From: Hydractinia symbiolongicarpus
Lineage: Eukaryota; Cnidaria; Hydrozoa; Anthoathecata; Hydractiniidae
Assembly (NCBI RefSeq): GCF_029227915.1
Contig: NC_079877.1
Coordinates: forward strand, 11,779,351-11,843,350
Direction: 5' to 3'
Length of the DNA stretch: 64,000 nt
A program made the translations under genes and the position numbers. The stretch's first letter is position 1. Every line of letters begins with the position of its first letter. The notes under the pieces were generated by a model. The model was not told where the DNA came from, searched no databases, and saw only the letters and a program-made list of their open reading frames with translations. Shown in pieces: positions 24,601 to 35,945 of the stretch.

Positions 24601-26153
24601 TGGGTGTTACATCTAAACTGCATGACGAAATTGTTTGAAGTACAAATGATTTTATTTTAAATTCTACCACAGCTTACTGACGAATAAGCCTTTTTGTAGC
24701 AATGGAATGATACGAAAATGAAAGAATTCAACATTTATTAGGCTATCAAAAAGGGGTATAAAAATCATGTATATTGCCGTTAATAGAGAAATGGCAAATG
24801 TGAATTAACTGGCCACCTACCACCTTGGTTAAAATATGTTGAGACAAGCTTGCAAGTTTTAAACTTTCTAATTATTATTTAATAATGTAGGCTATTTCTA
24901 TGTCACATTCACGCATTGTCAGGGTTCACTTGTCAATGTCAGCAATAGAACAATTTAGTTATATCCATATTCCTGAAATGTGCTGCTTTGGACGTTTTGG
25001 AACATGGTTAAGGCAAAAATAGCGATTTTCAAAGCTGTCGGTCATATTTGAAAATGGCAAAAAACTATCTGTAAACTGTATCTATAAAAGTCCTTTGGTG
25101 TTTAATGGTTTTGCTTTGAGTGGGTGTTTTGCTTTGAGTGGGTGTTTTGCTTTGAGTGGGTGTTTTGCTTTGAGTGGGTGTTTGAGTGGGTGTTGGTGTT
25201 GTCTACACACGAATCTGTTGCTGAGACAGAACTTTCTTTATTTTAGTTTATGTTGTAAAATTTAACAAAGAAAGAAAATCTCCCGATGTTTACCATCAAG
25301 ACGTTGTGCATGGTTTCAACGAAGATATGTACACATCACCTGAGGTCGGCTTCAAGTAAGAAATTCATTCTGATTTACCAAATTATATAGACCTTGTAGG
25401 AAAAATCAATCTTTATGTATGTGTGATGCATGGTTAGCGTTTATACTAAACATCTCTTAAGTGGCTACTTATGTAAATTGTGGATTATAGATGGAATGGA
25501 AAGGAAATAGGCAGATCCAGAATAAATTTCTTGTCGGTACAACCTGCCTGTACTGATGTCAGTAAAACATGGAGACATCATCAATTTAAAGCGGTAGTAA
25601 GCTTGTTCTAAATTGAATTACAAATAATCTCTTTAAATACGTCTATCTTTAATGGGCGGGCTCACTTGTGGAAATCTACAGTATTTCGGGAAATATTATT
25701 AAGAAAATATGCGAATCTGAAATAAAACAATCGCCGCCATTTTAGTGTTGCAACTGCGTGTCATCATATTATATCAACACCACGGTGTTTAGACAAAGTA
25801 AACAACGTTGAGGATGCACTAGCTACTCAATGCCGCATTAAAGAACAATTCACGGCCGAAAATGGTCCTAAAAAACGGTGAATAAAGGCGTGTCAATGTT
25901 AGAAAAAATTAGCATCTGTTTTCTGTTTTATTTTTTGTTTTTGTTTTTATAACAATTTTTTTCTTTTTTTTTTAGGGATACAGAGTGTCTTGATGAGATC
26001 TTAGAAAAACAATCAGAAATGATTCGATATTTACAGCAACATAACACCAACCTAGGGAAGAGAATTGTGGAACTCACACAACTTCTACCGTACGACCAAC
26101 AACAATCGGTATTACACTCCTCTAATATTCCACCTCATTTGCATGCGCGGTAG
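21662..26153 (+). CDS. TMEM192: TMEM192 homologue, lysosomal/late-endosomal membrane protein (first exon not found)
   Basis: Exons 21662-21850, 22924-23161, 24175-24309, 25247-25355 and 25976-26153 (TAG) join in frame to 282 residues, similar to the ~271 of vertebrate TMEM192. Four hydrophobic segments fit the family: 'VWVIVLYIFLL', 'ALLTVLHVGVWLITFVYDRY', 'GNAALLLVVAFTAS' and 'ASIEVFFSLVTIIIYLGV'-type. They are followed by a cytosolic tail with a conserved coiled-coil end ('LDEILEKQSEMIRYLQQHNT'). The N-terminal part begins at an acceptor (phase 0), so an upstream exon with the ATG is missing from this call. A hydrophobic open frame near 22770-22862 lies in the first intron but ends in a stop and is not needed for the match. 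The function of this protein is poorly known. Confidence 0.88.
22115..22630. repeat. Palindromic foldback modules in a TMEM192 intron
   Basis: The perfect 16-bp palindrome CCAGTCTTAAGACTGG occurs at 22141-22156 and 22541-22556. The first is centred between an inverted pair, TGCCCAATCTT (22115-22125) and AAGATTGGGCA (22179-22189). AAGATTGGGCA recurs at 22507-22517, and related CCAGTGTTAAGACAGG lies near 22588. This looks like a decayed miniature inverted-repeat element or two copies of one. Confidence 0.7.
25100..25195. repeat. 18-bp minisatellite
   Basis: Four tandem copies of TTTTGCTTTGAGTGGGTG plus partial GAGTGGGTGTT units, in the intron before TMEM192 exon 25247-25355. Confidence 0.95.
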
Positions 26154-27095
26154 TAAAAATGGCGTCACTTGAAGAGAAATGCCAGCTGTATAACCCTTTA
26201 CTAATTTGTAAAAAACATGGAATTATTTATTGAAAAAGAGAAGAAGAAAACTGGGATTGAAGTTGCTACATGAATTACGGCTGAAGCTGAACCTAGATTA
26301 ATAAGCCAGACCTCTATTTGGAAATGTTAGGACGAGTGTTTTGAGTTTAATTTGTTTGAGATTATATTTGTTTAAGATTATATATTATCAATTTTTGTAT
26401 TAACTTATGTACTGTTAGAGTATTGTATATTATTTTTATTACTGATGTCTTTGATATTAATTTGTTCCCAAAAAAAGTTCCCAATTACAGCAATACACCT
26501 CTTCACAGTGTCGTTTGGTCATGCGCAAACTCACGTTGCTATAGTATCCAAATTAAATATGGCTACCTATGGTAGGTAAACAAAGCTAGCCACAGTCTAA
26601 AGTACTGAATAAGTTGTAGATTTGATGCGATTTTACTTGTAAATACCATGCCAATTAATCGCTGTTTGTTACGCTACTGTTCTACCATTTATGTCAAAGT
26701 TTGTTTTTATTATGTGAAATATTCGCGATGCTTATTAGCTCCTTGAGAATTAATTGGTTTTCAGCATTAATTTACCGATTCTCTGTATTGGCTCGTATTG
26801 CGGGAGATAACTAGTTCTCAGTGCATATTCCACAAAATAAAATTTCCTGGGAAGTAAGTAGTAGACTTATCGGATCTACCAATTAGATGTTTTCTACTCG
26901 AAAGGGGGGCGCGAAAGTGAAAGCAAAACACTCCGCATGGTAACATTTGCCGAACACGTGTTTTTAAAAAAATATGAATGAGGATATTAGCTCTGATCAT
27001 TTCCGTTTGTGGTCTGTAAACTCTTTAAAAAACTTGTATATACGACCCAACAAAACAGGGGAAAGCTTCGATGACTTAGTAGCTAGGTAATTACG
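26154..27095. other. No gene seen
   Basis: Sequence between the TMEM192 stop and the SWIM/YqaJ remnant. AT-rich, with no supported coding, RNA or repeat feature. Confidence 0.6.
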
Positions 27096-28625
27096 ATGCA
27101 TAATATTGTAAATGTATCTTTTTTTTTACTCAACCTCATAGTGACTTTAATTATTTTTAGAGGCTACGTCGCTTATTCTGAAAAGGCTGAAGTTGACCCA
27201 TCACTTAAGACTGCTGGACGAGCCTTGTGTAATGATTATAAAAAAATATTGCTTATAAATGACACCGTTATCCCTGACCCATTGCTAATTAAAGAGGGAT
27301 GGACAAGTGAAAACAACGGGAAGTGGAAATGGCCTTCAATTTATTATCAGGATATCTCTAGATACATGTCCATCATTGGTTCCGTGTTCATTGCAAGACT
27401 TGACCGAGAATACAAAGTGGGAAAAGCCTATCACTATTTTAGCAACGATTTGATACGCGAAATATTCATATAATATCAGTCCAAGCTCACCATATTGCAT
27501 ATTAAGATTCAGAGTGATACATTCACAAAGTATGAATTCTATCCTCTACTTTGTGTGGACCATTTTCAGTAAAGACAAGAATGCAGAGCAGCCTGGTGGG
27601 GAAATAAAGTCAGGTTATTGCTCTTGTACAGCAGGCATGCCTGGGATGTGCAATCATGTCATTGCCATGTTATTTAGAATTGAAAATGCTGTCGTAACAG
27701 GCGCTACAAAACCTTCAAAAACAAGCCAAAAATGTACGTGGACAGTTCCTTCTGGCACAAAAGTAGACTTGACAGCATTGCCAGCCACCCAAATAACAAT
27801 GGAAAAGAAAAAAGATTTAAAAGTCGAACAAGATGCATATTTATCTTTTTCAGCATCACTACATCAGTCCCACTTGGCACAGTTACACGATAAAGAAAAA
27901 TTAAGAGAAAAATTGTTTAAGTTTATGAAAAACGAACTTGGCACAAATAGAATTTCCGAGCTCATCACAAACAAACGGTTAAATATGGTTGAAAGCCCAA
28001 ATTTTGATGTACCTGACTCCATTGTATCAATAAGTGAAACTTTTCAATATGATTAAAATAAGACTCTGGAAGAGAACATTGCAATTTTTAAACATAAAAT
28101 CACTGTTTCTGATAAACAAATAAAAGACTTAGCTATGGTTCCCTTAAAACAATCTGAAACACCAATTTGGCAACAACAAAGAAAAGGTCGCATAACAGCG
28201 TCAAATTTTTATAGAGTTTGTACTAAAATGGAGACTTTGGATAAAAAACAAATGCTAAGACAAAGCCTTTAACAGATTCCCTACTTGGAATTGCGCCTTT
28301 TGTAGAGACAAAAGTGTTAAAGCTTGGAAAAGCAATGTAGCCGAAAGCTAAACAAAAATACATAGCTGTAATAAAAAATAAACATAAAAAATTCAAATCA
28401 TCTGAGACAGGTTTGGTTCTTCTTAAGGATTATTCGTATATTGGTGCATCACCAGGCCTAGTTGTTAATTGTGATTTTTGTGGCCGTGGTTTAGCAGAAA
28501 TATAATGCCCTTACATCATCATTACAGCCTCAAATTTGTCGGGAATTAGTTGAGGATGCGCCACATTTAAAAGTTACATCACCTTACTTTAAAAAAAATG
28601 TACAGTATAAACAAAGATATAACAT
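27096..28625 (+). pseudogene. Broken SWIM zinc-finger / YqaJ nuclease-type gene
   Basis: The first frame (27096-27473) carries text typical of the N-terminal region of this large animal gene family ('EGWTSENNGKWKWPSIYY', 'RLDREYKVGKAYHYFSND'). The second (27514-28056) holds a SWIM zinc finger of the form CxCx8CxH, 'CSCTAGMPGMCNH'. Further on, in several frames up to about 28620, is the YqaJ-like nuclease start ('WQQQRKGRITASNFYRVC', 'YIGASPGLVVNCDF'). At least five frameshifts or stops interrupt it, and the sequence ends abruptly at a pogo-like element. Family members combine a SWIM finger with a viral-recombinase-like nuclease and are often multicopy in cnidarians. This copy is dead. Confidence 0.75.
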
Positions 28626-28638
28626 TTGCAAAATGTTA

Positions 28639-29115
28639 CAGTGGAACCTCTATTAACGGTCAACTCCATACATCGGCCACCTCCTGATAAGCGGCCAGAA
28701 AAGAAAATTCATGGTCAAGCTCTTATAAAAAACCCTCAACACATCGGTCACCTCCAATCAACGGCCAAACGGCCACTTTCTATTGTCCCAATGTCTAATT
28801 TCACCTCTATTAACAATCAAAAAAAATCTTTATGCAAGCAAATTAAAGGAAAAATAAAAACAATTGTTTTTTTTTTGAAATTTGTACCGAGGTCAGTAGC
28901 ATGTGAAAGGATCTTTTTCGTAACTTGCTCTAGCCACTTTAACGCTTTCACATGTCCCCTTGCTTTGATCATGAATCATTCTTTGAACCCCTCTCCCGAC
29001 CAGACTTTTTGACAAAAAAAGGATATTCATACAAAACTTCCATACATCGGTCAACTCTAATGCAACGGCCACTAAGCTGGGTCCCCCAAAGTGGCCGCTA
29101 TTAGAGGTTCCACTG
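28639..29115. mobile_element. Non-autonomous pogo/Tigger-like element
   Basis: 477 bp, ends CAGTGGAACCTCTATTAACG and its inverted relative (21 of 24 terminal bases match), flanked by TA on both sides (28637-28638 and 29116-29117). TA target and CAGT ends fit the pogo branch of Tc1/mariner. No transposase inside. It sits where the SWIM/YqaJ gene text stops. Confidence 0.85.
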
Positions 29116-29117
29116 TA

Positions 29118-29576
29118 CTTATATATTGGGGCCCATGTATTTACCAATGCGGCACAAACATTAACAACGTCATGAACTTTTGGTTTAACGTTTAAGGTTG
29201 GATAGGGATTAGCAGATGTTGATTGGCCATTTTCAAAGTGCATAGTGCACATTCGAGACTGCTTTCTGTAAAATATAAAAGATGTAGTACAGTTTAAAAT
29301 TGTTTAAGTAAGCCTGCTGATAGCTAACTATTTCTTACCAAGGTGACCAAAGCTGATTTGAGTTTTTTAATTCCCTTATATTTACCAGCATTCTCCATTT
29401 TAACCTCTATTCCTCCTTTTTCCTTGTTGGGAAAATGAACAATCTAAATAAATGGCAGAGTAAATTTATTTAGATTTAGACTTGAATCCGAAAGTGGGAA
29501 CTAAATTAGGTGTATTTTCAAATAAATAAAATGTGAGAACATCCCTGGCTAAAACTTTACTTGAAAGTCGGTTCAG
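29118..29576. other. No gene seen; expected left end of the virus-like element
   Basis: The left terminal repeat of the Polinton-like element should lie here or further left. I see no sequence matching its right arm (44550-44700), so the left end may be truncated or too diverged to recognise. Confidence 0.4.
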
Positions 29577-30104
29577 ATGAACATGAGCTGTGTTGTTGAC
29601 CAAGATATAACTGACATTCTTCTATTGGAGAATGTAACACAGAAACCGGTCAGACCTATAACGTCGGTGGATGTGGACCTCTTCTATAGACAGGAAATGG
29701 CACAGACCCGTCCAACTGTAGGGGGTAAAATCCAAGAATGGCATAAGTGGGTATTACCCCCATCCGAGATGGACCTCTTCGAGAGACAGGAACTGTCAAA
29801 AAATCGTTCGGTTGTAAGGGATAGGATGCGTGGATGGTATAATTGGCTGGTAGACGCTGTTCCAAAGCCTATAAAAGAGGGAGTCAAGAGAACATATGCA
29901 GCATTCAAGTGTAATGTGATGGATCTCTATAATAGGACAGCTAACGCGAAACAAACGCTTCATGATGAGGTGAAAAAAAGGCTGAGGAAGACTACCTCGA
30001 AGGCATCCAAAATCTATATGATCGGCCGGAGCATGACCATACACCTCAGGAACATTAGCATGCGCTCCACAAGACATTTCGAAGTTTTTGCATTCCTGGT
30101 ATAG
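29577..30104 (+). CDS. N-terminal region of the polymerase gene, or a separate upstream protein
   Basis: Open for 175 codons from an ATG at 29577, highly charged. It has an internal repeat-like pair ('DVDLFYRQEMAQTRP' and 'EMDLFERQELSKNRS') and then 'NWLVDAVPKPIKEGV'. Related cnidarian Polinton-type genes carry a similar segment in front of the polymerase, and here it stands directly before it in the same direction. After about 30100 the text continues in another frame ('GGADIDGYIGMVRPNVKNLF'), so a frameshift separates it from the next part. Function unknown. Confidence 0.5.
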   Translation: MNMSCVVDQDITDILLLENVTQKPVRPITSVDVDLFYRQEMAQTRPTVGGKIQEWHKWVLPPSEMDLFERQELSKNRSVVRDRMRGWYNWLVDAVPKPIKEGVKRTYAAFKCNVMDLYNRTANAKQTLHDEVKKRLRKTTSKASKIYMIGRSMTIHLRNISMRSTRHFEVFAFLV

Positions 30105-33100
30105 GAGGAGCCGATATCGATGGGTATATAGGAATGGTAAGACCTAACGTGAAAAATTTGTTTTAAGAGCAGGTGGTGGAAATGGGGTCGGCGAAGGTAC
30201 AGCTGTCCCTGTGGATCATGTGGAAGAAGAAAACAAACATGGAGGAGGCTAACGATGAGTACATCGAGGTAAAGAAGATCTTCAATAGTAATATGACAAA
30301 GGTGTTCCGGAGTAGCGACGTAGACGACAAGCTTGATAGGATGTTTGCCAATATCAAGACACGCGTGGAACATCCGGCACAACCCCAGAGTGGCTTCACG
30401 CTTAGTCGAATTATACACCTGGATGTAGATTTCCATAAGCTACGACTAACAAGAGGTTCATCATATATAGAACCTCCTAAATGGATAGCTTTAAAAAAGG
30501 CTATCATCAACCCAAAAAATGAGGACGGGGAGTGTTTCAGGTGGGCTGTTATAGCATCCCTGCACCATACAGAGATTGAAAAAGATGTACAAGGAATTAC
30601 CAAGCTGAGACCCTACGTAGATCTCTATAGTTTGGAGGGTATAGAGTTCCCGACAAGCATCAAGGACATATCCAAGTTCGAGAAGAACAACACGGACATT
30701 GCGATACACATCTTGTACATAATGGGAAAGAAGATCAAAATCCTACGGCGTTCAGAACACAACATTAAATGTAACAAGCAGGTGAATTTGCTGCTTATTA
30801 CAGATGAAAATAATACCTACTTCCCGGCCATCAAAAGTCTATCGCGACTCGTAGGCAAGGAGCCATAGAAAAATCGGAATGCAATGCATTTTTGCCTGAA
30901 CTGTCTACAGGCCTTTTCTACGGTTGAATCAAGAGACAAGCATTATGGCTACTGCAGGGACGGTTAAAATCACAATGCCAAAAGAGTCTGAAAAATGGTT
31001 ATTCTACAGGGATGGTCAACAACAATTCAAGGTACCTTTTGCTATATATGCAGATTTCGAGTGTCTACTCATCGGGTAGAGGATGCTAGGGAGACCAAGA
31101 CTAAAAGGCTGAGTAAGCAAGTATCATTTGGCTGGTATACCTATAGTACATTTGCATATGGAAGTGTACCGGACCCACTAGCAGTCTACAGAGGTAAGGA
31201 CTGTGTCACGCGGTTCGTAAACCACCTGGAGGATGAGGTAAAGCGGTTCTATAATACCTACTCGCAGCAACCCATGGCTGAAGTAACATAGGTCTTAAAA
31301 AGGGAACACAACGAGGCATCGAAATGTCTTATATGCTTAAATCCGTTTGACGGCTGCGAAAATAACTGCAAAGTTCGAGACCATTGCCATTATACGGGGC
31401 GGTATAGAGGTGCGGCACATAACATCTGTAACCTCAAATACAAGATACCAAGTCATGTACTTGACATATTCCACTATCTCTTCGGGTATGATGCCCATCT
31501 CTTCATCCAGGAATTGGGTGAAAAATACGACATTGGTTGTATCGCTGAGAATACCGAAAAGTATATCGGCTTCAACGTTAAAATCAAGGTACCACTTGCA
31601 ATTATGGGCTATGGCGATGGTAAGGTGTATAAGACCATAGAGATTAGGTTTATCGATAGCTGTAGATTAATGCCATCCTCATTAGATAAGTTGGCAAGCA
31701 ACGTCATTGGGACAAACGCCGCCAGTATGAAATGTCAAAAATGTGTGGATAACTGTCTTGAATTTCAGAGTATAGATGCCGAGTATGTGGCAAAATTTTT
31801 GTGTAAAAATTGCAACTCGAATACCACGAAGCAACTTAATCGGGACAAACTAAAAGCAAACGTGCCATCTATGGCCAAATTCATCGACAAGGACGACGTA
31901 TTCAGGCTAATGTTTCGAAAAGTCGTATACCCTTACGAGTACATGGATGACTGACAACCATTTGGGGAGTCGGAACTACCACCTAAGGAGGCATTCTACA
32001 GCAAGCTGAACATGAAAAGCATTAGCGACAAGGACTATATCTATGTTAAAAATGTATGGAATGTCATTACCCCAAAAGGTGATGACGTCACCATGGGCGA
32101 TTATCACGATGTGTACTTCACCATGGACGTACTGCTATTGGCCGACGTGTTTGAAACGTTCCGGGGTGTGTGCTTGACAAACTACAAGGTTGATCCTGCG
32201 CACTTTTACAGTGCACCAGGTCTGGCATGGAAGGCTGCACTGCAAGTATACCGGAATTAAGCTAGAACTCCTCACAGACCCTGACATGCTATTGATGTTC
32301 GAAAAAGGTATCCATGGGGGTATAACCCAGACTGTACATGGGTATGCCAAGGCAAACAACAAGCACATGGGGGACCAGTACGATCCAGAGGTTGAATCCT
32401 TCTACCTGCAGTACCTCGATGCAAACAACCTCTATGGGTGGGCCATGCGTCAAGACCTACCAACGGATGGATTCAAATGGGTGTCGAACGTCGAGGCATT
32501 TACAGAAATGCGAATCGAGAAGCTCGTTGAAAAGAACAAGCTTGGGTACATTTTAGAGGTTGACATCGACTACCCCGATAGGCTACACGATACCCATAAC
32601 GAGTTGCCGTTCTTACCGGAACGCACGCACTAATTTGAAAAAGAAGTGTGTATATGTGAAGCATATCAGAGCCCTTCAGAAGGTGAAGAAGGTGCACAGG
32701 GTCATTTAGTTTAACCACAAACCCTGGCTGAAAGGGTATATAGATCACAACACGAGGTTGAGAACGGCTGCGAGGAACGAGTTTGAGAAGGACTTCTACA
32801 AGTTGATGAATTTGTGCGTGTTTGGCAAGACGATGGAGAATATCCGAAACCACTGCAACATTCAGCTGGTTACCGACGAGGACAAGTATATGAAGCTTGT
32901 GATGAAGCCAAATTTCAAGGGTGGAAGCTGATTCAGTAAGCACCTCCTAGGTGTAGAGATGGGTAAGACGGAGGTGAAGATGAACAGGCCTTTATATATA
33001 GGCCAGGCGATCCTCGATTTATCAAAGCCAATCATGTACGAGTTCCAGTACGACTATATACAGCCCAAATATGGTAGCAAGCTGCAGCTCTGTTAAATGG

Positions 33101-33595
33101 ATACAGACAGCTTCGTGTATCATGTAAGGACAGAGGACTTTTACCGTGACATTGCGCAGGATGTCTCGAAACGTTTTTATACGTCGGCCTATAATCCAGA
33201 TGATAATAGGCCTCTTCCTATTGGCAAGAACAAAAAAGTGGTTGGTTTGATGAAGGATGAATTAGGTGGAAAAATCATGACAGAGTTCATAACCTGAGAG
33301 CAAAACTCTATACCTACAAGAGCCTTACAAAAGAGAGCGGGATCGCAAGGCGAAGGGCGTTAAAAGGTGCGTGACCAAAAAGTCAATCACTTTTGACGAC
33401 TATAGGCGATGTATGGAGGAGGGCGTTGATATCTACAAAAGTCAGGTATTGATTCAACACAGGAACCATCAAATATATACCCAAAAAGTGAACAAGATAG
33501 CACTTAATAGGAAGGATGATAAAAGGCTTGTGCAAACGGACCAGATTACGGCGCTAGCCCGTGGCCATTACCGCCTGGTGTCCGCCTGGGAATAA
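30105..33595 (+). pseudogene. Protein-primed family B DNA polymerase, broken
   Basis: Polymerase text runs the full length but in several frames. The N-terminal part is at 30173-30868 ('SGFTLSRIIHLDVDFHKL'). An exonuclease motif 'YADFE' lies near 31045, and a zinc-like 'KVRDHCHYTG' follows near 31375. Palm motif A, 'DANNLYGWAM', is at about 32418; a motif B region, 'LMNLCVFGKTMENI', is near 32805; and palm motif C, 'MDTDSF', is at 33097. It ends near 33592 ('VQTDQITALARGH'). Disruptions include stops ending frames at 30868, 31291, 31952 and 32633, a stop directly before motif C (about 33094) and frameshifts near 31000, 31070, 31340, 32240 and 32640. The family replicates linear element DNA using a terminal protein as primer. 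Not functional here. Confidence 0.88.
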
Positions 33596-33805
33596 ATGGA
33601 AATATGCCTACTAATCGCTATACTTCTACCCCATGCCGTGATTGCTTATGTTTTTTTTCGATATCGTCATACAATAAAGAGAATGTCAGAGCTTGCACGA
33701 GTATTCGACGATGCCTCTGCAGAATATGAACAGATAGAGAAACCCATCGATAAACGCCAAGTCTTGAAGGTGGCCCTACGCAGGCAAGGGGCATCTCCTA
33801 CCTAA
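33596..33805 (+). CDS. Small membrane protein of the element
   Basis: 69 residues starting at the ATG directly after the polymerase stop. Residues 3-24 form one membrane segment ('LLIAILLPHAVIAYVFFRY'), then a charged helix. Family unknown. Position and size fit the small virion or membrane proteins that follow the polymerase in such elements. Confidence 0.5.
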   Translation: MEICLLIAILLPHAVIAYVFFRYRHTIKRMSELARVFDDASAEYEQIEKPIDKRQVLKVALRRQGASPT

Positions 33806-33822
33806 GAAATGTACAGAAGGGT

Positions 33823-34152
33823 TTGTCGACAAGGCCCCTGATGAAGCTATCGATGAAGCTTCAAGAGAAGGGAGAAAAAACCGCAAAAGCGTTGACTACT
33901 TACGTGATCAGCCTATACGCGAACCTTATTGGGAATATTGTAGATATTGACTCTGTCGAAAGCTGGCGGCAAAATACCGAGGATGACCCTATTATCCGGG
34001 ATAGCATGACAGATCTCGGAATCCTTGTCTACTTCACCATTGGGAGGTGTTTAGCGCCTATCTTGGTAGCAGGGCATACAGCCCGACATATAGGCAAGAA
34101 AAAAGAGGAGGAGGCGGAGACTAAGGAAAACAAAGATGAGCAGCACGTGTAG
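33823..34152 (+). CDS. Unassigned helical protein of the element
   Basis: About 109 residues, open to TAG at 34150-34152. A middle amphipathic or membrane-like stretch ('LGILVYFTIGRCLAPILVAG') is followed by a Lys/Glu-rich end. No recognised domain. The true start is uncertain, because similar text could begin slightly upstream in the frame of the preceding gene. Confidence 0.4.
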   Translation: MSTRPLMKLSMKLQEKGEKTAKALTTYVISLYANLIGNIVDIDSVESWRQNTEDDPIIRDSMTDLGILVYFTIGRCLAPILVAGHTARHIGKKKEEEAETKENKDEQHV

Positions 34153-34176
34153 TGTTATTATCAATTAGCAACAACC

Positions 34177-34397
34177 TGTGGAAAAAATTGTTGAATTACA
34201 CAAAAAGCACCCGGGAAGAGTTGCCCAGAGGCAAAAGCTAGCGGCACTGACGAAGGAGAGGAAGCTTGGAATAGCTCCACCAACACTTCGAGAGAGATTT
34301 AAACACCCCCAAAGCTATACTTAAAGGGATAAAAGAGACTATGGAGATCCTTGAGAACCAAGGTCTTACTATCCAGCTTGTAGTACAAAAGAAGTAA
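34177..34397 (+). pseudogene. Small basic protein with a frameshift in a C run
   Basis: One frame covers 'LHKKHPGRVAQRQKLAALTK' and 'IAPPTLRERFK' and then reaches a stop near 34322. The next frame, starting at the CCCCC run, continues 'LKGIKETMEILENQGLTIQL' to TAA at 34395-34397. One indel in the C run explains the break. The stop overlaps the left arm of the palindrome before the next gene. Function unknown. Confidence 0.5.
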
Positions 34398-34429
34398 TTT
34401 GTTATAAGTTTTTAGGACTTATAACAAAT
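34397..34429. promoter_or_regulatory. Perfect 13-bp inverted repeat spanning stop and start codons
   Basis: Arms ATTTGTTATAAGT (34397-34409) and ACTTATAACAAAT (34417-34429) with a 7-base loop. The left arm begins at the last base of the upstream stop and the right arm contains the AT of the next ATG (34428-34430). Confidence 0.9.
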
Positions 34430-34760
34430 GAGTGAGGAGTCTAATAACAAAGTCATAACCGAGAAGAACGACGGCCGTATTGCTGCCGGGAAGAGACTTG
34501 CGGAATGGAACCGAAAGAACAAGGCCGACTTAAAGAAGAACGTGGGCAAAGGTTCTCCACCAGATGATCAAGAACCTGTCGCAAGTTCCGTAAAGTCGAT
34601 GGACAATGCGTACTTTTATGGTGTAGGTACGCTTGCTGTGCTCGCCATAGGAGTTGGGGCATGGTGGTACAAGTCCGGAAACAAACCACACAAGCCAGCA
34701 TCAGAGCCCCTACAGGGCGAGGCCCAGCCAAATATCAAGATTTTCAAAATGCTATATTAA
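34428..34760 (+). CDS. Single-pass membrane protein of the element
   Basis: 110 residues, intact. A charged N-terminal half ('KRLAEWNRKNKADLKKN'), one membrane segment at about residues 62-80 ('YGVGTLAVLAIGVGAWWY') and a polar tail. Similar small membrane proteins are a regular part of cnidarian Polinton-type elements, but I know no assigned function. The stop TAA (34758-34760) touches the ATG of the next small gene. Confidence 0.55.
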   Translation: MSEESNNKVITEKNDGRIAAGKRLAEWNRKNKADLKKNVGKGSPPDDQEPVASSVKSMDNAYFYGVGTLAVLAIGVGAWWYKSGNKPHKPASEPLQGEAQPNIKIFKMLY

Positions 34761-34919
34761 ATGAGTACAAGCAACGTAACCCCAAAAGAGAAGGAGATCC
34801 TGGATATGCTCTATGAGACAGTTGTAGACCTTAGTTTCACCTTCGCATATGCATGGCATGTAAGAAATTCCTGGGAATTACGTGATTCTCTGCCAAGATG
34901 GATGCCAACGATGTTTTGA
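34761..34919 (+). CDS. Short unassigned ORF
   Basis: 52 codons beginning directly at the base after the previous stop. Includes 'PKEKEILDMLYETVVDLSFT'. The end overlaps another short frame (from 34898, 'MDANDVLKMAAYFAAGKASR') that may be a separate small protein or the shifted remainder of this one. The tight TAA/ATG junction supports translation as a gene of the element. Confidence 0.4.
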   Translation: MSTSNVTPKEKEILDMLYETVVDLSFTFAYAWHVRNSWELRDSLPRWMPTMF

Positions 34920-35062
34920 AGATGGCGGCATACTTCGCAGCAGGTAAGGCGAGTCGTGAAATGGCCGTGAGGAAAGGGTACATTCTAGCAAGCATAGTTC
35001 AAAGCCAAAATAGAGCGTCCATTAAAAACTCGTGTTTGTCCCAAGGACAAAAACGAGTCAAT

Positions 35063-35416
35063 ATGGAGGAGGCCAAGAGATGTCAAAAATTTAAGCACTA
35101 TCTTTCTTTGGACAATTTAGGATCAATCGTAATGGTCAAACGACAAAAACATGTATCAAATGCCTGGATAAAAACAAGGCGTCACAAGAACGTAATAGGT
35201 GCCTCATCAAAGGCAGAGGTCTAAGTTAAGGACTGTGGGGGTAGAGGTATATGTGAACATGAAAGGATCAGATCCACTTGTAAAGAGTGTAAAGGCAGTC
35301 AGATTTGCAAGCATGAGAGAAAGAGGACTCGCTGCAAGGAATGTAAGGGTAGTCAGATTTGTAAGTATGAAAGGCGGAGGGATCAAACGAAGACCGTCAT
35401 TTTGACTACAAAATAG
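35063..35416 (+). pseudogene. CxxC zinc-repeat ('ICEH') protein with frameshifts
   Basis: Starts 'MEEAKRCQKFKH', shifts frame and then shows a Cys pair ('CIKCLDKNK'). From about 35225 come three tandem units of the pattern C-x2-C-x-G-x-x-I-C-x-H/Y, for example 'CKECKGSQICKHERKR'. Such repeats occur in proteins of large DNA viruses and Polinton-like elements and are thought to bind zinc, possibly in DNA-binding or late transcription roles. TAG at 35414-35416. At least two frame breaks. Confidence 0.7.
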
Positions 35417-35589
35417 ACCCTGACAAAATTGACAGGGAAATTAGAGGGTTTAGACAGGATGTAGATTTCCTACTTCTCTATACCCTGTTTACATACGATA
35501 TTATACAATAGATCTTATCTCGAAAGGTCCTTGCTCTGGCGCGACAAATATGTGTTCCTTATATAGCCTAAATATCAATTGTTTGAATG

Positions 35590-35945
35590 TATCCAAAAAT
35601 TGTCCTGATTGTTGGCAGGTGAGGAGAGTCTCTTCATATTCGACGACCTAATATCTGACGAGAGCCTCGATAGGCGTCAACAACCCCTACTTGAATTGGC
35701 TATTTCAGGTAGACTTAGGAAGCACAGCTTGCGGCTATTAACCCAATCGTATACAGCCCAAGAACATCAGGAGGCAGAAAAAGCAGTTGCTTTTGTGATA
35801 CCCCCACGAACGTTTAGATATGAAAATGGTAGACGAGGAAATGATTTCGAACTAGGATGATATCAAGGCTGAGCTGAAAAAATCAAAGCATGCATTTTTG
35901 TACGTTAGATTGGAGAATCCTATGACCTGGAAGATCCTTGAGTGA
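35590..35945 (+). pseudogene. FtsK/HerA-type DNA packaging ATPase, fragment
   Basis: The Walker B strand and following region are clear: 'ESLFIFDDLISDESLDRRQQ' and 'AISGRLRKHSLRLLTQSY' (35609-35860). The C-terminal part lies in a shifted frame ('ELKKSKHAFLYVRLENP', about 35870-35940). The Walker A half before it is scrambled: between 35417 and 35600 only stop-filled frames are seen. The family pumps viral DNA into capsids. Not functional in this copy. Confidence 0.75.

Noticed and set aside
25111-25195. CRISPR-like array
   Set aside because: It is a simple 18-bp tandem repeat without spacers, in an animal intron.
28626-29012. 128-codon frame inside the pogo-like element
   Set aside because: It reads through the terminal repeat and its internal echoes; no transposase motifs.
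29656-30603. Long minus-strand frames opposite the polymerase gene
   Set aside because: They are mirror frames of the plus-strand polymerase text, which has clear family motifs.
30105-33595. Alternative genetic code or stop readthrough in the polymerase
   Set aside because: All three stop codons occur and frameshifts are present as well, so ordinary decay explains it.
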